Assembly: GCA_012510445.1 (NCBI GenBank)
Contig: JAAZIA010000045.1
Location: 19,048 to 83,047 of the forward strand
From: Bacteroidales bacterium
Lineage (GTDB): Bacteria > Bacteroidota > Bacteroidia > Bacteroidales > UBA932
Direction: 5' to 3'
DNA: 64,000 bases
Under the pieces are notes generated by a model that saw nothing but the letters and a program-made list of their open reading frames with translations, had not been told where the DNA came from and did no database searches. The first letter of the stretch is position 1, and every line of letters starts with the position of its first letter. The translations under genes and the position numbers were made by a program. Of this stretch, positions 8,145-14,944 are shown one piece after another.

Positions 8145-9413
8145 ATGGATGTTACTGGAATTAAGCAAAGATTTGAAATTATTGGAAACAGCCCTTTATT
8201 GGACAGGGCGCTGGATATAGCTGCTCAGGTAGCCACTACGGATCTCTCTGTTTTGGTTACCGGTGAAACGGGTGTTGGAAAAGAATTTATTCCTAAGATT
8301 ATACACTCCTACAGCATAAGAAAACACGGTCACTATTTTGCTGTCAACTGCGGAGCCATTCCGGAGGGCACTATAGATTCGGAATTGTTTGGGCATTTAA
8401 AAGGATCTTTTACCGGAGCTCACGAAGACAGGAAAGGGTATTTTGAAGCAGCAGACAAAGGCACGCTTTTTCTTGACGAGGTGGCAGAACTACCCTTATC
8501 TACGCAAGTACGCCTGTTGAGAGCTTTGGAAACGGGAGAGTTTATACGGGTGGGTTCTTCTACGGTACAGAAGACAGATGTACGCGTAATAGCTGCTACC
8601 AACGTGAATCTGCACCATGCCATTAAGTCGGGGAAATTTAGAGAAGATCTTTATTATAGATTAAATACGGTGCCTATTACCGTTCCGGCATTGAGGGAAC
8701 GTCCCGGAGACATTCACTTGTTATTCCGGAAGTTTGCGGCAGACTTTGCAGAAAAGTACAAAATGCCGGTCATTCGTCTTACTGACCAGGCACGTAACGT
8801 ATTGGAACATTACCGATGGCCGGGCAACGTAAGGCAATTGAAGAACGTAGCTGAACAACTGAGCGTTTTGGAACAAAACAGAACGGTTACGGCAGAAACC
8901 TTACAACGATACCTGCCGGAAGACAGCCCCCTGCACTTGCCGGTGGTATACGACAAAGCCGCCCGCGGCAGGGACGACTTTATTTCCGAGAGAGACATTC
9001 TCTACAAAATTCTCTTTCAACTGCGTTCAGAAATGGACGACTTGAAAAAAAAGATGGACCTGATACAGCAGACAGATTTGACACAACGTACAGACCTGAT
9101 GCAACGTACAGACCTGATGCAACGTACAGATCTGATGCAACAGAAAGATTTGTATCCTGCGTCTGTTTCCGGTACTATGTTATCCCATTCGGTACACGAG
9201 CACAACAATGGTGAAGAGGAAGTGACGGAAGGAGAAATCCTGCCCATAGAAACGGTAGAAGAAAAACAAGATCTTTCTTTGAATTCTTTAGAGAAAGAAT
9301 TAATCACAAAAGTACTCCAAAAGAACAAAGGACACCGCAAATCCACGGCTAAAGAACTGGGCATTGCAGAACGAACTTTGTACCGCAAAATCAAAGAATA
9401 TGAAATTGAATAA
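8145..9413 (+). CDS. Sigma-54 dependent transcriptional activator (AAA+, no receiver domain)
   Basis: 422 residues. The AAA+ domain starts almost at the N terminus: Walker A GETGVGKEF (40-48), the sigma-54 contact loop in the GSFTGA form (87-92), Walker B GTLFLDE (106-112), and WPGNVRQL of the sensor II helix. The C terminus is a Fis-type helix-turn-helix (HRKSTAKELGIAERTLYRKIKEYEIE region). There is no receiver or sensor domain, so control must come from elsewhere. Between the ATPase and the DNA-binding domain is a tandem 6-residue repeat (TDLMQR type). It overlaps the lptE start by 14 bases and heads an operon with lptE, a repeat-bearing protein and secG. Confidence 0.9.
   Translation: MDVTGIKQRFEIIGNSPLLDRALDIAAQVATTDLSVLVTGETGVGKEFIPKIIHSYSIRKHGHYFAVNCGAIPEGTIDSELFGHLKGSFTGAHEDRKGYFEAADKGTLFLDEVAELPLSTQVRLLRALETGEFIRVGSSTVQKTDVRVIAATNVNLHHAIKSGKFREDLYYRLNTVPITVPALRERPGDIHLLFRKFAADFAEKYKMPVIRLTDQARNVLEHYRWPGNVRQLKNVAEQLSVLEQNRTVTAETLQRYLPEDSPLHLPVVYDKAARGRDDFISERDILYKILFQLRSEMDDLKKKMDLIQQTDLTQRTDLMQRTDLMQRTDLMQQKDLYPASVSGTMLSHSVHEHNNGEEEVTEGEILPIETVEEKQDLSLNSLEKELITKVLQKNKGHRKSTAKELGIAERTLYRKIKEYEIE
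9054..9149 (+). repeat. 18-base tandem repeat in the sigma-54 activator (TDLMQR)
   Basis: Five consecutive six-codon units: MDLIQQ, TDLTQR, TDLMQR, TDLMQR, TDLMQQ, then KDL. Neighbouring units are nearly identical in DNA. The unit keeps frame and is predicted helical, so copy-number change would lengthen the linker between the ATPase and the DNA-binding domain. Confidence 0.85.
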
Positions 9414-9903
9414 ATTGCTGCTCCTGCTCCTTTCGCCCTTATTGCTCACACAGTGTTGGTGGTACTCTTTTTCCGGTACCTCTATTCATCCTCAAGCACA
9501 AACCATCAGTGTTTCGTATATTGAAAACCGTGCAGAACGCATTAACCCGGCACTGAGCAATACGTTTACAGAAGCTCTAATGGACAAATACACCAAGCTC
9601 ACCCGGCTTTCTGTAATTCGTGAAGACGGAGATTATGCCGTTGATGGTTATATTACAGGATACAATATGGCACCCATTGCCGTAACGTCAGACGAGGTGG
9701 CTTCTATGGCAAGACTTACGGTAACAATTAAAATCATATTTCAAAACAAAATGGATCCTTCAGAAAACTTTGAGAGAGACTTTTCCGGATACGAAGATTA
9801 CGATTCTACCATATCGTTCGATGCTGCCGAAGGGGGCTTGGTAGACGCCATAGTAGAAAAAATAGTAGAAGACATTTTCAACGCCACCGTAGCCAACTGG
9901 TAA
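9400..9903 (+). CDS. lptE: LptE-type outer-membrane lipoprotein for LPS assembly
   Basis: 167 residues from the ATG at 9400, inside the end of the activator gene; the frame from 9364 would lack a proper signal sequence. The signal peptide ends LLLTQC (lipidated Cys 18). The body (YSFSGTSIHPQAQTISVSYIENRA, then DGYITGYNMAPIAV) matches Bacteroidetes LptE, the plug lipoprotein of the LptD barrel that places lipopolysaccharide in the outer leaflet. The order sigma-54 activator, lptE, hypothetical, secG supports the call. Full length for the family. Confidence 0.85.
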   Translation: MKLNKLLLLLLSPLLLTQCWWYSFSGTSIHPQAQTISVSYIENRAERINPALSNTFTEALMDKYTKLTRLSVIREDGDYAVDGYITGYNMAPIAVTSDEVASMARLTVTIKIIFQNKMDPSENFERDFSGYEDYDSTISFDAAEGGLVDAIVEKIVEDIFNATVANW

Positions 9904-9915
9904 AACAAAAAAATC

Positions 9916-10758
9916 ATGGATACTTCAGTTTTTTACAAACAATACGTAAACGCAGCACCGCAAGAGCTGGCCCCCAACGGATATGTACTTCAAGACCTGG
10001 TTCGTCGTTACCCTTGGTTCTCCCTAGGGTACCTCCTGTTATTCAAAGCGCTCTGCGGCATGGGTGGTGACGCCAGTCTTTCCCAATCAGAAAAAACAGC
10101 CGCCTATATCTACTCACGAAAGAAACTGTATTTCATACTGCAACAAACCAGAAAGGATTTTGAAACACTTGCCGAGGAAGAGTTTTTCACCCTGGACGTC
10201 CCAGAGCAAGAGCCCATTTTAGACACAGGAGCCGCCGCAGACAAAACCCTATCCGCCGCCGCAGACAAAACCCTGGCCGCCGCCGCAGACAAAACCCTGG
10301 CCGCCGCCGCAGACAAAACCCTGGCCGCCGCCGCAGACAAAACCCAAAGCCGAAGTATCGGGACGGCTTCTCTTTCCGATGCAGGTCCTCTGGAATTTGT
10401 TTTGGACATTCCAAAGAATCGTACTTTTTATCCAGGAGCGGATTATTTCGGAAAAGAACAAATGGCTTCTGTCTCGTTAGATGTAACTACGCCCATAGAT
10501 CGTTTTATAAGTGAGAACCCCCGGTTTACGCAAGCACTCAAAAGAGCGGGAGAGAATCTGGACACCTCAGAACAAGATGCACCGCCGGCACTCAAAGACG
10601 ATGAATTTGTAACAGAAACCCTTGCAAAGATTTACGCTGCGCAAGGTTACCATAAATTAGCCATTGACTGTTACGCAAAACTTATTTTGCTATATCCGGA
10701 AAAAAGCGCTTACTTTGCGTCCCTTGTAGAAGAAATCAAACAAAAATCCAATAATTAA
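9916..10758 (+). CDS. Conserved hypothetical with alanine-rich tandem repeat
   Basis: 280 residues, no signal peptide. The N-terminal part (about 1-100) contains YVLQDLVRRYPWFSLGYLLLFKAL, and the C-terminal part (about 235-270) is TPR-like (ETLAKIYAAQGYHKLAIDCYAKLILLYPE). Between them residues about 104-145 are five near-perfect copies of an eight-residue unit of the AAAADKTL type. The gene sits between lptE (12 bases) and secG (2 bases) and is certainly in that operon. A conserved cytoplasmic protein at this locus in Bacteroidales has no assigned function that I know of. Confidence 0.7.
   Translation: MDTSVFYKQYVNAAPQELAPNGYVLQDLVRRYPWFSLGYLLLFKALCGMGGDASLSQSEKTAAYIYSRKKLYFILQQTRKDFETLAEEEFFTLDVPEQEPILDTGAAADKTLSAAADKTLAAAADKTLAAAADKTLAAAADKTQSRSIGTASLSDAGPLEFVLDIPKNRTFYPGADYFGKEQMASVSLDVTTPIDRFISENPRFTQALKRAGENLDTSEQDAPPALKDDEFVTETLAKIYAAQGYHKLAIDCYAKLILLYPEKSAYFASLVEEIKQKSNN
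10228..10347 (+). repeat. 24-base tandem repeat in the hypothetical before secG
   Basis: Five units of 24 bases coding for AAAADKTL variants; the middle three are identical. The run is much richer in G+C than the flanks and is in frame. Its near identity suggests recent slippage or selection-free expansion in a linker. Confidence 0.9.
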
Positions 10759-10760
10759 AA

Positions 10761-11099
10761 ATGTATACAGCAACCGCCATTCTTATTGTTATAGCAAGCA
10801 TATTGCTAACCCTTGTTGTTCTGGTACAGAACTCTAAGGGAGGCGGACTGGCAGCCAATTTTGCAACAGGTAACACCACATTTGGCGTTCGTCAGACGGC
10901 CGACTTTTTGGAAAAAACCACATGGACCCTAGCCATTACCATTTTGGTATTGTGTCTTTTGGGTACTACTTTCATATCAACAGGAAAAGCGAAGAAAGCT
11001 TCTGACCTGGAACAACGTTTGGAGCAAACTCAACAAACCCCCGGCCTTCCCCAATTCCCGGTAGGAACGGAAGACCTGCCACTCACCCCCGTTGAATAA
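10761..11099 (+). CDS. secG: Protein-export translocase subunit SecG
   Basis: 112 residues with two transmembrane helices (about 1-22 and 50-72) and the family loop VLVQNSKGGGLAANFATGNTTFGVRQTADFLEK. SecG is the small accessory subunit of SecYEG that helps SecA-driven export across the inner membrane. The C-terminal tail (about 75-112) is rich in Gln and Pro and is longer than in E. coli, as often seen in Bacteroidetes. Last gene of the operon; transcription then enters the repeat block at 11.1 kb, where the first strong terminator-like palindrome is at 11355. Confidence 0.93.
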   Translation: MYTATAILIVIASILLTLVVLVQNSKGGGLAANFATGNTTFGVRQTADFLEKTTWTLAITILVLCLLGTTFISTGKAKKASDLEQRLEQTQQTPGLPQFPVGTEDLPLTPVE

Positions 11100-11102
11100 G
11101 AT

Positions 11103-11221
11103 ACTTTAGATTCAATCTAGCGCGCCAGAGTTTTCAGCCACTGCTGTATTTCTCTGGCAACTAGCCATTTGCTATTTTTGCAAAAAGGTTGGCGCGTTAG
11201 ATTGAATCTAACTGCGCCAAA
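11103..11221. repeat. 119-base inverted-repeat module, left copy
   Basis: Begins ACTTTAGATTCAATCTAGCG and ends CTGCGCCAAA. Its ends are mutual inverted repeats: TTAGATTCAATCTA-G-CGCGCCA near the start and TTGGCGCG-TTAGATTGAATCTAA near the end, one mismatch in about 22 positions. A second copy (11818-11937) differs at roughly 13 positions. It has no open reading frame of note. It could be a MITE-like or REP-like element or a structured RNA. Confidence 0.75.
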
Positions 11222-11425
11222 ACATTGCGTACCCACACCCACACTTTAGTGCGTCGCACTCGGAGGTTAATTTACTGGTTACCTGCAAGTTACCAAAAAC
11301 ATGTATAGGGGTACGTTTATAGTAATCGACTATAGTACGGCCTTCAAATATAGTGCGCCAAAAGCTTTTGGCGCTTTTTAAAGCGCTGCTTTGCAGCTCC
11401 TTCTTTTTAACGCAGCATGTGCATA
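11222..11425. other. Non-coding segment between repeat module and 119-base array
   Basis: No convincing gene. It holds short palindromes: AGTGCGTCGCACT at about 11248-11260, the strong palindrome at 11355-11374, and GCTGC-TTT-GCAGC at 11385-11397. CAAATATA at 11345-11352 would be a TATATTTG -7 box reading leftward into the left module. A 94-codon minus-strand frame crosses it (11208-11492) but has no ribosome-binding or family support. Confidence 0.5.
11355..11379 (+). terminator. Perfect 20-base palindrome followed by T run
   Basis: GCGCCAAAAGCTTTTGGCGC (11355-11374) is a perfect palindrome followed by five T. As RNA it would form a strong hairpin with a U tail on the plus strand, so it may end secG operon transcripts. 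A loop-less palindrome must open its centre to form the hairpin. Confidence 0.5.
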
Positions 11426-11812
11426 TGTAAAGGTAGGAAGTCACTGTTTTCAAGAAAAGAGGTCTAACTGTCTGTATATGCGCACATAGCAAGATCGGCG
11501 TCAGTTTTTCTTACCTCCTACCTTTACACGATTTGCTGTTTTCCTGTAAAGGTAGGAAGTCACTGTTTTTTGAGAAAAGTGTATAATTACTTGATTTTGT
11601 GCGCATAACAAGGACAGGTGTGTTTTTTCTTACCTCCTACCTTTACACGATTTGCTGTTTTCCTGTAAAGGTAGGAAGTAGTTGTTTTTTGAGAAAAGTG
11701 TACAACTGCTTGATTTTGTGCGCATAACAAAGGCAGGTGTATTTTTTCTTACCTCCTACCTTTACACGATTTGCTGTTTTCCTGTAAAGGTAGGAAGTAG
11801 TTGTTTTTTGAG
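11426..11812. repeat. 119-base tandem array, three units plus a partial fourth
   Basis: Units start at 11426, 11545, 11664 and 11783, exactly 119 bases apart; the fourth stops after about 30 bases. Each full unit is a 103-base segment bounded by perfect inverted repeats TGTAAAGGTAGGA and TCCTACCTTTACA, followed by an invariant 16-base spacer CGATTTGCTGTTTTCC. The right arm of one unit, the spacer and the left arm of the next therefore form a tight hairpin (13-base stem, 16-base loop) three times. The first unit is the most diverged in its interior; the arms do not vary, which points to selection on the hairpin or to recent amplification. Confidence 0.85.
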
Positions 11813-11817
11813 TAGGC

Positions 11818-11937
11818 ACTTTAGATTCAATCTAGCGCACCAGAATTTTCAACCACTGCTGCATTTCTCTTGCAACCAGCTACTTGCGGTTTTTGCAAAA
11901 AAAATTGGCGCGTTAGATTCAATCTAACTGCGCCAAA
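11818..11937. repeat. 119-base inverted-repeat module, right copy
   Basis: Second copy of the module at 11103, in the same orientation, about 88 per cent identical by eye with one small length change near the poly-A. The terminal inverted repeats are kept. It directly follows the partial fourth unit of the array and runs into a 10-base tandem repeat made from its own last ten bases. Confidence 0.75.
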
Positions 11938-11982
11938 CTGCGCCAAACTGCGCCAAACTGCGCCAAAACTGCGCAAAACTGC
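11928..11982. repeat. 10-base tandem repeat CTGCGCCAAA
   Basis: Four exact copies of CTGCGCCAAA (11928-11967) followed by degenerate copies to about 11982. The left module carries only one copy of this decamer (11212-11221), so it expanded here after the module was duplicated. It lies just past the stop of the long PspC gene on the minus strand. Confidence 0.9.
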
Positions 11983-12001
11983 ATCCAAATGCAGTGGTGC
12001 T

Positions 12002-13843
12002 TTAATCAAAGCCTTTAATGGTGACTTTGCGGGAGCTCGATTTACCAAATTCGTGGTAGATGGGTTTGCGTACGATGATCACTTGGTTAGCGGGAACGTA
12101 CAATCTTAGGGAGCCTATGGTGCCGTCCCAAGGATGGGCTTTGTTAATCTGGTACGAGGGGATGGTCATCACATTGCCGGTTAAATGAAAAGCGGGTGTT
12201 TGTTTTTCTGCCGTTTCCAGTGCATCTGATTTTGATTGACCAAAGGAGCGAGATTTCAGCAATACAGACGGAGTCTCAAACTGGGACTGTCGTACAACGG
12301 TTACAGGCGGAAATATGACCACATTGGGATCTTTTCTTTTGCCTTCAATCCATCCCAGTTTGTAAACCGCGTTGTCTGCTTCTATCCAGTAGCGCTCAAA
12401 CAGAAAATCTTCCCTTGCATCCAGGTCTATGAATAAGGTGTCTGAGGTTAGTTCAATAGGTATGCGTTCTTCTACAGAGGCGTGCTTTTTGAAATGTGAA
12501 GCTCCACGGGAGCCGGTTACAATCAGACCAACCAGTGCGACAAGCCAAGTGAAAAACATAATACCGCCAATCCATCGAGGGCCTCTTATGTTGAATACCA
12601 GAACAGAGCCGAGGTATAAGAAGCCCAGTACGGGAATAAGAACCGTGAGCATACCAAACACCTTGAACCAGAAGATGCTACCTGTAAAAGCCACTAGGTT
12701 AAACAGTGCAGTAGGAAGGAAATTCAGGGCAAATCCCGTAACGGAAAAGGCCAGAACCAAGCTTATTAATACAGCAGAGCTGCCTATCAGAAAAAACAAC
12801 CCTACAATCACTGCAACTACTCGTAGTAAAATATACCACGCCTTATTTCTGCCGGAAGAGCTATACGAAGGATGACGGTAAGAATCGTAGAGGCTGTGTG
12901 ATGTTCCATAGCTTTGTGACGGCTCGAAGCTGCGAGGTGCACGAGAGCTGCGAGGTGCACGAGAGCTGCGAGGTGCACGAGAGCTGCGAGGTGCACGAGA
13001 GCTGCGAGGTACACGAGAGCTGCGAGGTGCACGAGAGCTGTATGCTGCACGAGAGCTGCGAGGTACACGAGAGCTGCGTGGTGCACGAGAGCTGCGTGGT
13101 ACACGAGAGCTGTATGTTGCACGAGAGCTGTGTGCTGCACGAGAGCTGTGTGCTGCACGAGAGCTGTGTGTTGCACGAGAGCTACGCGATGCTCGGGCAG
13201 AGCTGCGTGTCCTGTCAGCTCTGCTTACACGCTGTAACCCTCTTGCAGACAGCGGTTCCCCGCGCATGGCATATTTTTCTTCTACGGTGCGTGCTGCCGG
13301 TATGAGGATCCACATAATCAAATAAATTATAAAGAAGAACCCTCCAAAGTTGAAAGTAAAAGTACCCCGACCAGAGATAAATTCACCGTAGTGAACAACA
13401 GAAGGTAAAAAGAGCAAAACAGCATATACCAGGCGGACAATCACCACGTCTATATTAAAATAGGCAGCCAGTCCCGAACAAACTCCGCCAAGCACTTTGC
13501 GGTCTATGTTCCGATACAATTTCTTAGGTGGAAAGGGGGTATCGTGGTATGTACTGCCAGTAAAATCAGAGGCTCCGCTTTCTTCTTCTATAACTTCCAG
13601 CGGTCCCATAATTTCTAAAACTTGGTTTACTATGTCTTTAGATACTACATGTTCTCCGGCATGGGTGCGTTCAGAAAGAAGCTCGGCAATACGCTCTTCT
13701 ATTCCGTCCACTATTTCCATCCCTCCTTCCTTGCCGGAATAGTACCTGCGTAAATGGTCCAGATATACTTTTAGAGTGCTATAGGCATCTTCCGACAGCG
13801 TAAAAGGTATCTTATTGATACTTACCCTGATTACTTTTTTCAT
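12002..13843 (-). CDS. PspC-domain membrane protein with large Ser/Arg repeat
   Basis: 613 residues. Residues 1-90 are a soluble helical region shared with the protein at 14201; about 105-200 is a PspC domain (LYRNIDRKVLGGVCSGLAAYFNIDVVIVRLVYAVLL, then a second helix ending ILIPAARTVEEKYAMRG). Residues about 215-306 are roughly 15 copies of a six-residue unit (SSRAPR, SSRVPR, SSRAAH and so on). Further transmembrane helices follow (about 335-460), then a soluble C-terminal domain of about 140 residues. PspC proteins act in envelope stress. It is the last gene of the operon and overlaps the PadR gene by 4 bases. The strongly basic repeat is probably a disordered cytoplasmic linker. Confidence 0.8.
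   Translation of the reverse strand: MKKVIRVSINKIPFTLSEDAYSTLKVYLDHLRRYYSGKEGGMEIVDGIEERIAELLSERTHAGEHVVSKDIVNQVLEIMGPLEVIEEESGASDFTGSTYHDTPFPPKKLYRNIDRKVLGGVCSGLAAYFNIDVVIVRLVYAVLLFLPSVVHYGEFISGRGTFTFNFGGFFFIIYLIMWILIPAARTVEEKYAMRGEPLSARGLQRVSRADRTRSSARASRSSRATHSSRAAHSSRAAHSSRATYSSRVPRSSRAPRSSRVPRSSRAAYSSRAPRSSRVPRSSRAPRSSRAPRSSRAPRSSRAPRSFEPSQSYGTSHSLYDSYRHPSYSSSGRNKAWYILLRVVAVIVGLFFLIGSSAVLISLVLAFSVTGFALNFLPTALFNLVAFTGSIFWFKVFGMLTVLIPVLGFLYLGSVLVFNIRGPRWIGGIMFFTWLVALVGLIVTGSRGASHFKKHASVEERIPIELTSDTLFIDLDAREDFLFERYWIEADNAVYKLGWIEGKRKDPNVVIFPPVTVVRQSQFETPSVLLKSRSFGQSKSDALETAEKQTPAFHLTGNVMTIPSYQINKAHPWDGTIGSLRLYVPANQVIIVRKPIYHEFGKSSSRKVTIKGFD
12924..13197 (-). repeat. 18-base tandem repeat in the PspC gene (SSRAPR type)
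   Basis: About 15 units of 18 bases; the most uniform ones lie at the 3' end of the coding repeat (12924-13020). Because 18 is a multiple of three the frame is safe, and several other frames across it are also open, which gives long spurious frames on both strands here. Confidence 0.9.
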
Positions 13844-14172
13844 TTTCTTAAAATCTCAAGTGTTTCTACCAATTCTTTCCAAGCCTTGTCCATTTCCAGA
13901 AGTACGGCTTGCCCTTTGTCTGTGAGGGAGTAATATTTACGAGGAGGTCCTTGAGTGGACTCTTCCCAACGGTACGTAAGAAGACCCTGATTTTTCTGCC
14001 GGGTCAATAAAGGGTACAATGTCCCCTCTACCACTATAATACGCGCCTCTTTCAGTTTGCCAATCAATTCAGAGGCGTATGCGTGTTTTTTTTCTAAAAT
14101 GCTAAGGATGCAATACTCCAGTACGCCTCTACGCATTTGCGATTTAATGTTTTCAATATTGTTTTGATTCAT
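13840..14172 (-). CDS. PadR family transcriptional regulator
   Basis: 110 residues with the PadR winged helix (LEYCILSILEKKHAYASELIGKLKEARIIVVEGTLYPLLTRQKNQGLLTYRWEE then the wing GPPRKYYSLTDKGQAVL) and a C-terminal dimerisation helix. It lies between two PspC-domain genes and overlaps the downstream one by 4 bases. PadR/PspC pairs are common in Bacteroidetes, and the repressor probably controls this operon through the inverted repeat at 14871-14889. Confidence 0.9.
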   Translation of the reverse strand: MNQNNIENIKSQMRRGVLEYCILSILEKKHAYASELIGKLKEARIIVVEGTLYPLLTRQKNQGLLTYRWEESTQGPPRKYYSLTDKGQAVLLEMDKAWKELVETLEILRK

Positions 14173-14200
14173 AACGGCTCTTTTTAGTTGATTAAGGTTC

Positions 14201-14806
14201 TTAGCGATGCTTGCTATAACGACGCAAATTTTCAGCAGTTATAGGGAGTCCTCGCATTTCCAGTTTTTCAGAAGCTGTTCGTGCTTTTGGGACGGCAATC
14301 CAAAGAATAATATAAATCCAAAACCCTGCACTTCCCATGAAGAAAGAAGCTACTGCCAGTACGCGTACCAGTACGGGATCACAATTAAAGTAAGCAGCCA
14401 GACCGCTGCAGACTCCTCCTATTACAGAATCATCGGGATTTCTGTACAACCGTCGTTCCGGTTTTTCGCCCAGACCGTCGTAACGTTCGTAATCTGAATA
14501 CCCGTTACGACGTTTGGCCCTCGCCGTCCGTTCCTGCCTTTCTTCCCGCGCTGCAGAATCGTTAGGGTATCCCAGTTGTCTTATCACACGCTCTACTACC
14601 TCTAATGAAACTACCTCTGTTTTGCCTGTAGTATATTCAAAGAAAAGTTCGGCAATGCGTTGCTCAACGTCTTCCATAACTTCTGCCGCTTCTTTACTAT
14701 CCATTTCACTACGAAAGCGTTCCAGGTAAAGATCCAGCCTTTGGTATGCATCTTCTTCTATGATAAAGCTGCTTTTTCCAATGCCTACATTCAATACTTT
14801 TTTCAT
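14201..14806 (-). CDS. PspC-domain membrane protein, short form
   Basis: 201 residues. The N-terminal 90 residues (MKKVLNVGIGKSSFIIEEDAY...QRIAELFFEYTTGKTEVVSLE) match those of the long PspC protein of the same operon, and about 118-185 form the PspC domain (LYRNPDDSVIGGVCSGLAAYFNCDPVLVRVLAVASFF, then IYIILWIAVPKARTASEKLEMRG). It lacks the repeat and the C-terminal domain, so the two genes probably arose by duplication. First gene of the PspC-PadR-PspC operon; its promoter region is shared with the divergent serine dehydratase gene. Confidence 0.85.
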   Translation of the reverse strand: MKKVLNVGIGKSSFIIEEDAYQRLDLYLERFRSEMDSKEAAEVMEDVEQRIAELFFEYTTGKTEVVSLEVVERVIRQLGYPNDSAAREERQERTARAKRRNGYSDYERYDGLGEKPERRLYRNPDDSVIGGVCSGLAAYFNCDPVLVRVLAVASFFMGSAGFWIYIILWIAVPKARTASEKLEMRGLPITAENLRRYSKHR

Positions 14807-14848
14807 AATTTTCCTTTAATAAAAATTCGCATTCAGAATAATATGCGA

Positions 14849-14889
14849 CAAAGATATATAAAAAAATTGATACCTTGTACCACAAGGTA
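14849..14889 (-). promoter_or_regulatory. PspC/PadR operon promoter with inverted-repeat operator
   Basis: CAAAGATA at 14849-14856 is the minus-strand TATCTTTG -7 box. Upstream of it, covering the -33 region, is the perfect inverted repeat TACCTTGTACCACAAGGTA (14871-14889; 8-base arms, 3-base centre). Its position fits a repressor site, most simply for the PadR protein encoded in the operon. Confidence 0.6.
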
Positions 14890-14930
14890 CTGAAATATTT
14901 AAAAAATCTTAAAAGAAACCTATATATGCC

Positions 14931-14938
14931 TATCTTTG
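14931..14938 (+). promoter_or_regulatory. -7 box of the serine dehydratase gene
   Basis: TATCTTTG at 14931-14938, with the ATG only 6 bases further on at 14945, suggesting a leaderless message. Unlike most divergent pairs in the window, the opposing box is 74 bases away. Confidence 0.65.
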
Positions 14939-14944
14939 TAGGCT

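Noticed and set aside
11208..11492. 94-codon minus-strand frame in the repeat block
   Set aside because: It runs across repeat units and palindromes, has no recognisable domain or start signal, and is probably chance.
11426..11812. CRISPR array
   Set aside because: The regular spacing is suggestive, but the short 'spacers' are identical and the units are 103 bases with internal variation, the reverse of a CRISPR. No cas gene is present.
11103..11937. Integron attC-like sites (GTTAGAT and ATCTAAC in the modules)
   Set aside because: The heptamers match the attC core loosely but are arranged as one short palindrome instead of flanking a long imperfect one, and there is no integrase or cassette gene.
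12240..12252. Second copy of the palindromic insert of the first gene
   Set aside because: Only a ten-base match (CAAAGGAGCG) is shared; the palindromic arms are missing.
12817..13305. Long frames on both strands over the PspC repeat
   Set aside because: An 18-base repeat without stops is open in several frames; these are shadows of the real minus-strand gene.
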